Source: Roseburia sp.
GTDB lineage: Bacteria > Bacillota_A > Clostridia > Lachnospirales > Lachnospiraceae
NCBI GenBank assembly: GCA_017547315.1
Contig: JAFYQA010000159.1
Location: forward strand, 1 to 5,343
Length of the DNA: 5,343 bases
Direction: 5' to 3'
Position 1 is the stretch's first letter, and the number at the start of each line of letters is the position of its first letter. The notes beneath the pieces are model-generated. The model ran no database searches, was not told where the DNA came from, and saw nothing but the letters and a program-made list of their open reading frames with translations. This document shows positions 1 to 5,343 of this stretch, in pieces. The translations under genes and the position numbers were made by a program.

Positions 1-1086
<1,086 letters not shown>

Positions 1087-1092
1087 ATTGCG

Positions 1093-1228
1093 AAAGCAAT
1101 GAGCAGTGCAGACCAAAGTACTGACAAAATGATCGTTTACAAGCAGAGTTGTCTGTATAAGGGCTGATAGGGTGAATGCTCGTGAGTGTGCACTGAAGAG
1201 TAGATATATGTAAAGGATAGAAGAGATT
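1093..1228 (+). ncRNA. Long, possibly structured metA leader (unrecognised class)
   Basis: The predicted 5' leader of metA is about 135 bases, long for a simple leader. A perfect 7-bp pairing joins CAGTGCA (1104-1110) to TGCACTG (1189-1195), enclosing 78 bases. Inside it GACAA (1123-1127) can pair with TTGTC (1149-1153), and CAGAC (1109-1113) with GTCTG (1151-1155) as an alternative that breaks the outer helix. I do not see the conserved core of a SAM-I riboswitch, nor a full T-box. Regulation of a methionine gene through its leader is plausible from general knowledge, but this element is not assigned to any class. The metA ribosome site, AAAGGA at 1212-1217, lies just after the outer stem. 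Confidence 0.35.
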
Positions 1229-2161
1229 ATGCCAATTAGAACACAGAATGATTTGCCAGCAAAGGAGATTCTGGAAAAAGAGAATATATTCGTGATGGAC
1301 GAAAACCGTGCTACGCACCAGGATATCCGACCAATTAAGGTGGCAATTCTTAATTTAATGCCATTAAAAGAAGATACGGAACTTCAGTTACTGCGTTCCA
1401 TGTCTAATACACCATTACAGGTGGATGTGACATTTGTGGCAGTATCATCGCATGAATCAAAAAATACTTCTTTAAGTCATTTGAATCAGTTTTATGAACG
1501 ATTTGCGGATATTAAGGAACAGTATTTTGATGGATTGATTATTACAGGTGCGCCAGTAGAACAGATGGATTTTGAGGAAGTGGATTACTGGGAGGAAATG
1601 AAAGAGATTTTCGAGTGGAGTAAGACGCATGCTACTTCAACACTGCATTTATGCTGGGGAGCACAGGCGGGTATGTATTACCATTATGGTTTGCAGAAGC
1701 ATATGCTGAAAGAAAAAATGTTTGGCGTGTTTGAACATAAGGTAATGAATCGTAAAGTTCCATTAGTTCGTGGTTTTGATGATTGTTTTATGGCTCCACA
1801 TTCGAGACATACAGAAGTGCGTATTGAGGATATCCGTGCGGTAAAGGAATTGACTATTTTGGCAGAATCGGAAGAAGCTGGATTTTTCCTTGCAATTGCA
1901 GACGAGGGGCGTAAGATTTTTGTGATGGGACATCCGGAATATGATCGTCTGACATTAGACAAAGAGTATAAACGTGATAAGAGTAAGGGGCTTTCAATTG
2001 AACCACCAGTAAATTATTATCCTGATAATGATGAGACTCAGAAACCATTATTACAGTGGCGTTCTCACGGTAATATTTTATACGCAAACTGGCTCAATTA
2101 TTATGTGTATCAGACTACTCCATATGATTTCATCAATACGGGTAAAATCGTAGGGAAATAG
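1229..2161 (+). CDS. metA: Homoserine O-acyltransferase MetA, predicted acetyl-CoA-specific
   Basis: The 310-residue product matches the usual MetA length (309 in E. coli) and is recognisable throughout, for example [11 protein letters not shown] (41-51), LIITGAPVE (103-111), [10 protein letters not shown] (139-148) and VMGHPEYDR (232-240). It activates homoserine with an acyl-CoA, the first committed step of methionine synthesis, in the cytoplasm. The family catalytic residues are present: Cys142 (acyl-thioester), His235 and Glu237. Substrate-binding Lys163, Ser192 and Arg249 are also in place. Residue 111, known to set acyl-CoA choice, is Glu, as in the acetyl-CoA-using Bacillus cereus enzyme, and not the Gly of the succinyl-CoA-using E. 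coli enzyme. The product is therefore probably O-acetylhomoserine. The start fits the MPIRT-type N-terminus of the family. AAAGGA at 1212-1217 is a somewhat distant ribosome site, with GA-rich sequence closer to the ATG. It likely has its own promoter and shares a transcript with the next gene. Confidence 0.95.
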   Translation: MPIRTQNDLPAKEILEKENIFVMDENRATHQDIRPIKVAILNLMPLKEDTELQLLRSMSNTPLQVDVTFVAVSSHESKNTSLSHLNQFYERFADIKEQYFDGLIITGAPVEQMDFEEVDYWEEMKEIFEWSKTHATSTLHLCWGAQAGMYYHYGLQKHMLKEKMFGVFEHKVMNRKVPLVRGFDDCFMAPHSRHTEVRIEDIRAVKELTILAESEEAGFFLAIADEGRKIFVMGHPEYDRLTLDKEYKRDKSKGLSIEPPVNYYPDNDETQKPLLQWRSHGNILYANWLNYYVYQTTPYDFINTGKIVGK

Positions 2162-2193
2162 CAAGTTTTATAAAAAGAAAAGAGACAAAAGAC

Positions 2194-2592
2194 ATGGAAA
2201 ATGGAAAATTAGTAATCAACTATAAATTATTTTTCGAGGCAGATGATGTTGCTCAGACAAGAATTCTTTCATCAGAAAGCTATATTAAAAAATCAATTGC
2301 AATGCATAAGAATCCATATATCAAACAGGCAAAGCCGGATAGTGAAACGGATTTAGATGAATTCTTACTTCGCTTGTATTATGAGGAGCATATTGAGGAA
2401 GAAGAATGTGCAGATGTGGACGGTGCAGAAGGATTTTTGGATGAACTTGCAGCACTTTTAACAGAGATTGCACGTATGCAGTCTTATCTGGATATGGAGG
2501 GCAGCTTCTCAATTTCATTTGCAGGAGAACAAATAGGGTATCATTTTGCATCAGAAGCAGGCGATACAAGAGTGGTTTTTACAGAGCAGTAA
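2194..2592 (+). CDS. Acidic protein of unknown function, 132 residues
   Basis: I do not recognise this protein. It starts 32 bases after the metA stop, in the same direction and without an intervening terminator, so co-transcription with metA is likely. The product is soluble-looking, with no signal peptide or membrane segment. The middle is strongly acidic, about residues 49-92, including EEHIEEEE at 64-71, and is probably helical (DEFLLRLYYEEH, then GFLDELAALLTEIARMQSYL). The C-terminal 30 residues alternate hydrophobic and polar residues (SFSISFAGEQIGYHF), suggesting beta strands. The N-terminus VINYKLFFEADD also looks like a strand. The ribosome site is weak (GAAAAGAGA upstream of the ATG), so translation may depend partly on metA. 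Length, reading frame and gene packing support a real gene. A lineage-restricted clostridial family is my guess. The position does not prove a role in methionine synthesis. Confidence 0.8.
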   Translation: MENGKLVINYKLFFEADDVAQTRILSSESYIKKSIAMHKNPYIKQAKPDSETDLDEFLLRLYYEEHIEEEECADVDGAEGFLDELAALLTEIARMQSYLDMEGSFSISFAGEQIGYHFASEAGDTRVVFTEQ

Positions 2593-2623
2593 GAGAAAAG
2601 TAACGATTTTAGTATTTTTTTAG

Positions 2624-2652
2624 TTTTCAAAAACAGAATAGTCTGTTATAAT
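2624..2652 (+). promoter_or_regulatory. Promoter of the Asp23/yqhY-like gene, with an inverted repeat in the spacer
   Basis: TTTTCA (2624-2629, four of six matches to TTGACA) lies 17 bases before a perfect TATAAT (2647-2652). TG at 2644-2645 gives an extended -10 (TGTTATAAT). Transcription would start near 2659, leaving a short leader of about 27 bases. The spacer contains AACAGA-atag-TCTGTT (2632-2647), an inverted repeat that overlaps the first base of the -10 box and could be an operator. The extended -10 suggests a fairly strong promoter. Confidence 0.7.
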
Positions 2653-2670
2653 AAACACATAATATCACTT

Positions 2671-2676
2671 AGGAGG
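2671..2676 (+). promoter_or_regulatory. Perfect AGGAGG ribosome binding site of the yqhY-like gene
   Basis: AGGAGG ends nine bases before the ATG at 2686. It is the strongest Shine-Dalgarno match in the window and fixes this start. With the extended -10 promoter just upstream it predicts an abundant protein. Confidence 0.85.
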
Positions 2677-2685
2677 CGAATAGCA

Positions 2686-3063
2686 ATGGCTGAGGATAGA
2701 AAATCATTTAAGATAAAAGATGGTAACTTAGGAGAAGTGAAAATCGCAGATGAAGTAGTTGCCATCATTGCAGGACTTGCGACTACAGAAGTGGAAGGCG
2801 TTAGTTCTATGGCTGGTAACATTACCAACGAACTCGTTAGTAAGTTAGGTATGAAGAACCTTTCAAAAGGTGTTCGTGTAGACGTATTAGATGGTGTCGT
2901 GAATGTAGATGTAGCTATTAATATCGGATATGGATATTCCATTCCGGAAGTTTCTGGAAAAGTTCAGGATCGTATTAAGAGCGCAATTGAGAATATGACA
3001 GGCATGGAAGTATCAGTAGTGAATGTGCGTATAGCATCTGTTGATATGGGTAAGGACAAATAG
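2686..3063 (+). CDS. yqhY: Asp23/Gls24-family protein, YqhY-like
   Basis: The 125-residue product shows the Asp23/Gls24 pattern: LGEVKIADEVVAIIAGLATTEVEGVSSM (about 15-42), a central strand region VRVDVLDGVVNVDVAINI (63-80), IPEVSGKVQDRIKSAIENMTG (86-106) and a closing VSVVNVRIASVDM (109-121). It lacks signal peptide and membrane segments, so it is cytoplasmic. Placement just before nusB is the same as for Bacillus subtilis yqhY, which is encoded with accBC and has been linked genetically to acetyl-CoA carboxylase and fatty acid synthesis. Other family members act at the cell envelope (Asp23/AmaP) or in alkaline stress. The biochemical role remains unclear. Here accBC is not the direct neighbour, so the link to fatty acid synthesis is inference from orthology only. 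The gene has its own promoter and a perfect ribosome site and ends before a terminator. Confidence 0.9.
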   Translation: MAEDRKSFKIKDGNLGEVKIADEVVAIIAGLATTEVEGVSSMAGNITNELVSKLGMKNLSKGVRVDVLDGVVNVDVAINIGYGYSIPEVSGKVQDRIKSAIENMTGMEVSVVNVRIASVDMGKDK

Positions 3064-3125
3064 ACCTTTGACAATGAAAGATTGCGAATGACTGTGGAAG
3101 ATGAGTGCAGTTGAAAACAAATGAT

Positions 3126-3155
3126 AAAAGGATGTCCATGCGGCATCCTTTTTTT
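3126..3155 (+). terminator. Rho-independent terminator between yqhY and nusB
   Basis: AAAAGGATG (3126-3134) pairs with CATCCTTTT (3144-3152). The GC part is GGATG plus CC (3136-3137, with T3135 bulged) paired to GG (3142-3143) plus CATCC, closing an ATGC loop, and a run of seven Ts (3149-3155) follows. This is a textbook intrinsic terminator for the yqhY transcript. Only 21 bases separate the T run from the nusB start, too few for a promoter, so nusB must be reached by read-through or from a promoter before the hairpin. The hairpin could therefore act as an attenuator. Confidence 0.88.
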
Positions 3156-3176
3156 AAAAAGAAAGAGAGATAAGTT

Positions 3177-3572
3177 ATGACAAGACGAGCATTAAGAGAG
3201 CAGGTGTTTTTAATGTTATTCCGTGTGGAATTCCATACGGCAGAAGAAATGGATGAACAGATTGCGTTGTACAAAGAACAGTTAGAAGAATGCAGTGAGA
3301 AGGACTGTGATTATATTGTAAATAAGTTCAGAAGTATTGTGGGAAAATTAGAAGAGATAGATACTGCAATCGGTGAAGCATCTAAGGGCTGGAAAGTAAG
3401 CCGTATGGCAAAAGTAGATTTAGCCTTGATACGTTTAGCAGTATATGAGATGAAATATGAGGAGGATATCCCTGTTAAAGTAGCCATTAATGAAGCGATT
3501 GAATTGGCAAAACAGTATGGTACGGATGATTCTCCGGCATTTGTAAATGGAGTGTTGGCAAAATTAGCATGA
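3177..3572 (+). CDS. nusB: Transcription antitermination factor NusB
   Basis: The 131-residue all-helical protein has the normal NusB length and motifs: [13 protein letters not shown] at the N-terminus, [21 protein letters not shown] (71-91) and [18 protein letters not shown] (98-115) followed by FVNGVL (122-127). NusB binds boxA RNA together with NusE (ribosomal protein S10) and supports complete transcription of rRNA operons. The chosen ATG gives the expected MTRRALRE start. The ribosome site is modest (GAGAG at 3165-3169, seven bases before the ATG). The TGA stop overlaps the xseA ATG by four bases, so the two are translationally coupled. A terminator stands 21 bases before the start, which makes its expression depend on read-through of the upstream transcript or on a promoter I could not identify. 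Confidence 0.96.
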   Translation: MTRRALREQVFLMLFRVEFHTAEEMDEQIALYKEQLEECSEKDCDYIVNKFRSIVGKLEEIDTAIGEASKGWKVSRMAKVDLALIRLAVYEMKYEEDIPVKVAINEAIELAKQYGTDDSPAFVNGVLAKLA

Positions 3573-4771
3573 TGAAAAATGTATATTCAGTTGGACAAGT
3601 GAATACGTATATCAAAAATATGTTTGCACAGGATTTTATGATGCAGCGTATCTGTGTCAAGGGTGAAGTGTCCAACTGTAAGTATCATACATCTGGACAT
3701 ATCTATTTTACATTAAAGGATGCTGCGGGAACCTTAAATGCAGTGATGTTTGCAGGATATCGTCGTGGTATGAAGTTTACCATGAAAGAAGGAGATAATG
3801 TGATTGTCACTGGTTCTGTGGAAGTGTATGAGCGTGATGGCAAATATCAGCTCTATGCGAAAGAGATTGAACTTGATGGCGCAGGCAATCTGTATTTGAA
3901 GTTTGAAGCGTTAAAGCAGGAATTGGAAGAAATGGGCATGTTTGCACCAGAGTATAAAAAGCCGATTCCAAAGTTTGCCAGACGAGTAGGTGTGGTGACA
4001 GCACCAACAGGTGCAGCGATACAGGATATTCGTAATATTTCCAGTAGAAGAAATCCTTATGTTCAGGTAATATTATATCCAGCACTTGTGCAGGGAGATG
4101 GTGCGGTAGCAAGTATCGTAAATGGTATCGAAGCCTTAGACCGTATGGGATTAGATGTGATTATCGTAGGACGCGGCGGTGGTTCGATTGAGGATTTGTG
4201 GGCATTTAATGAAGAGGAAGTAGCGAGAGCTATTTTCCAGTGTAATACACCGATTATTTCGGCAGTAGGACATGAAACAGACACTACGATCGCAGATTTT
4301 GTATCTGATATGAGAGCTCCGACCCCATCGGCAGCTGCTGAGTTGGCGGTATACGATTATCGGATTTTAAAAGATCAGTTAGATACTATGCACAGGCGAA
4401 TCTATCAAAATATGGCACAGAAAGTAAATGTCAGCCAGATGCGTATGCAGGCAATCGAGATGAAATTGCGGAAGTTATCTCCGGAGAATCGATTGCGTGA
4501 AAATCGCATGTATGTTGCGGAGTTACAGCAGCGAATAGAGCAACGGATGCAACGTGTTTTTTCAGAAAAAAAGCATTTTACAGCTATTTTGGCAGAACGT
4601 ATGGAACGAGTGTCACCGCTTCGTAAATTAAGCAGTGGATATGCTTATGTAGCAGATGCAGAGGGCAAAGCTATTACAAAAACGGAACAGTTACAGTGCG
4701 GTGATGAGTTAAATATTCACTTACTCAATGGTAGAGTGAAAACAGAAGTAAAAGAGATAGTCAATACTTAG
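3569..4771 (+). CDS. xseA: Exodeoxyribonuclease VII large subunit
   Basis: The 400-residue product is a standard XseA. An N-terminal OB-fold domain binds single-stranded DNA (about 1-105, with [22 protein letters not shown] from residue 30). The catalytic domain follows with [13 protein letters not shown] (142-154), [17 protein letters not shown] (200-216) and [28 protein letters not shown] (231-258), which holds the conserved His235 and Asp238. A long helical coiled-coil region (about 262-345) and the C-terminal [13 protein letters not shown] domain complete it. With XseB it degrades single-stranded DNA from both ends to oligonucleotides. The start overlaps the nusB stop (ATGA), without a well-placed ribosome site (GGAG lies 16 bases upstream), so translation is probably coupled to nusB. 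A second ATG at 3572 is an equally possible start, shortening the protein by one residue. No folD intervenes, unlike Bacillus. Confidence 0.97.
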   Translation: MMKNVYSVGQVNTYIKNMFAQDFMMQRICVKGEVSNCKYHTSGHIYFTLKDAAGTLNAVMFAGYRRGMKFTMKEGDNVIVTGSVEVYERDGKYQLYAKEIELDGAGNLYLKFEALKQELEEMGMFAPEYKKPIPKFARRVGVVTAPTGAAIQDIRNISSRRNPYVQVILYPALVQGDGAVASIVNGIEALDRMGLDVIIVGRGGGSIEDLWAFNEEEVARAIFQCNTPIISAVGHETDTTIADFVSDMRAPTPSAAAELAVYDYRILKDQLDTMHRRIYQNMAQKVNVSQMRMQAIEMKLRKLSPENRLRENRMYVAELQQRIEQRMQRVFSEKKHFTAILAERMERVSPLRKLSSGYAYVADAEGKAITKTEQLQCGDELNIHLLNGRVKTEVKEIVNT

Positions 4772-4780
4772 CGATTGGGA

Positions 4781-4823
4781 GTTATGGTCAGTATGCGCTG
4801 GCAAAGATACCGTAGTCCATAAT
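4781..4823 (+). other. Stem-loop in the xseA-xseB gap
   Basis: TTATGG (4782-4787) pairs with CCATAA (4817-4822), plus a G-T pair at 4781/4823. Inside, GTAT (4791-4794) pairs with ATAC (4807-4810) around a 12-base loop, leaving an asymmetric internal loop. No T run follows, so it is not a terminator. It lies eight bases before the AAGGTG ribosome site of xseB (4831-4836). It could protect or mark a processing point in the mRNA; this is inference from position. Confidence 0.4.
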
Positions 4824-4843
4824 AGCAAGAAAGGTGTAGAGAT

Positions 4844-5056
4844 ATGACAGAGAATAAGCAGGAGTCGTTAGAGGAAAAGCTTAGTCAGATAGAGGCAATT
4901 ATTCGTAAAATGGAAGAACCGGAAGTATCTTTAGAAGAAACTTTCCAGTTATATCAGGCAGGCATTGAACAGTTGAAGAATTGTAATCAGATGTTAGATA
5001 CCGTAGAGAAAAAGATGCAGATTCTAAATCTTAATGGAGAATTAAGAGATTTTTAG
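4844..5056 (+). CDS. xseB: Exodeoxyribonuclease VII small subunit
   Basis: The 70-residue product is a typical XseB of two antiparallel helices: LEEKLSQIEAIIRKMEEPEVSLEETFQLYQAGIEQLKNCNQML, then DTVEKKMQIL. Several copies of XseB assemble on each XseA subunit and are needed for ExoVII activity. The length matches the family (about 60-85 residues). The ATG is preceded by AAGGTG (4831-4836), seven bases upstream. The gene is separated from xseA by 72 bases that hold a stem-loop, whereas these genes often abut or overlap. The ispA-type gene starts 27 bases downstream, so all are likely in one transcript. Confidence 0.95.
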   Translation: MTENKQESLEEKLSQIEAIIRKMEEPEVSLEETFQLYQAGIEQLKNCNQMLDTVEKKMQILNLNGELRDF

Positions 5057-5083
5057 GAGAATGCGGTTGAATGAGAGGAAGCT

Positions 5084-5343
5084 ATGAATATTAAGTCAGA
5101 ATTAAATACAAGAGTGGAAGAAATTGATAAAATAATAGCAGGATATCTTCCGGCAGAAGAAGATTACCAGAAGACCATTATGGAAGCGATGAATTACAGT
5201 ATTTTAGCTGGCGGGAAAAGAATTCGTCCGATGCTGATGTTAGAGACTTATCGTTTGTTTGGTGGTACTTCTAAGGTGGTAGAACCATTTATGGCGGCGA
5301 TTGAGATGATTCATACATACTCTTTGGTGCATGATGATCTTCC
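5084..5343 (+). CDS. ispA: Polyprenyl (farnesyl/geranylgeranyl) diphosphate synthase, N-terminal part, cut at the window end
   Basis: The 86 complete codons in the window encode the N-terminal part of a short-chain trans-prenyl diphosphate synthase. The substrate motif GGKRIRP is at residues 43-49, in LAGGKRIRPMLMLET. The sequence runs through AAIEMIHTYSLVHDDLP, the beginning of the first aspartate-rich motif (HDD at 83-85) that binds Mg2+ and the allylic diphosphate. The enzyme adds isopentenyl diphosphate to allylic diphosphates to build farnesyl or longer precursors for quinones, carriers and other isoprenoids. The start is supported by GAGG at 5075-5078, five bases before the ATG. The position after xseB is the normal one for ispA in Firmicutes. 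The chain length cannot be set from this part because the residues before the aspartate-rich motif only partly predict it. The second aspartate-rich motif lies beyond the window. Confidence 0.93.
   Translation, partial: MNIKSELNTRVEEIDKIIAGYLPAEEDYQKTIMEAMNYSILAGGKRIRPMLMLETYRLFGGTSKVVEPFMAAIEMIHTYSLVHDDL

Noticed and set aside
1093..1228. SAM-I riboswitch or T-box before metA
   Set aside because: No S-box core is visible. AGGGTG at 1169-1174 and AGTA at 1117-1120 recall T-box pieces, but the following bases do not match the conserved box and the leader is too short for a full T-box.
2593..2621. Terminator after the unknown gene (run of seven Ts at 2615-2621)
   Set aside because: No GC-containing stem precedes the T run; only weak A-T pairing is possible. 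Read-through into yqhY therefore remains likely.
3068..3096. Promoter for nusB from the perfect TTGACA at 3068-3073
   Set aside because: No hexamer at 15-19 bases downstream resembles TATAAT (best two of six matches). It would in any case lie before the terminator.
3126..3155. Bidirectional terminator
   Set aside because: The A run on the 5' side would give a short T run on the other strand, but no reverse-strand gene approaches it, so such a role has no support.

Overview
The window carries eight protein-coding genes, all on the + strand and tightly packed. The low-to-moderate G+C content, AGGAGG-type ribosome binding sites, sigma-A-like promoters and protein families point to a Firmicute of class Clostridia, most like the Lachnospiraceae. 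The taxonomic call is inference from gene content and style, because the window holds no marker RNA.

Layout. Positions 1-1068 are the C-terminal half of NAD+-dependent DNA ligase (ligA, cut by the window start). A gap of about 160 bases follows. It holds a good promoter whose -35 box lies in the last ligA codons and a long leader with a paired element, then metA (1229-2161). MetA has the residue set of the acetyl-CoA-using type, so the product is probably O-acetylhomoserine. A 132-residue acidic protein of unknown function follows 32 bases later (2194-2592). A second promoter (about 2624-2652) and a perfect AGGAGG site then drive an Asp23/Gls24-family gene that corresponds by position to Bacillus yqhY (2686-3063).

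The rest matches a Firmicute housekeeping cluster: nusB (3177-3572), xseA (3569-4771), xseB (4844-5056) and the start of a polyprenyl synthetase gene, ispA (5084 to the window end). Compared with the Bacillus order accB-accC-yqhY-nusB-folD-xseA-xseB-ispA, folD is absent between nusB and xseA, and ligA-metA-unknown takes the place of accBC upstream.

Function. The genes cover DNA joining (LigA), the first committed step of methionine synthesis (MetA), transcription antitermination and rRNA synthesis (NusB), single-strand DNA degradation (ExoVII, XseA plus XseB) and isoprenoid chain building (IspA). They look like housekeeping genes sharing transcripts rather than one pathway.

No mobile element, CRISPR array, tRNA or rRNA was seen, and no clearly new system. 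The points most worth a second look are regulatory: a rho-independent terminator between yqhY and nusB with no visible promoter after it, the long metA leader, and a stem-loop between xseA and xseB.
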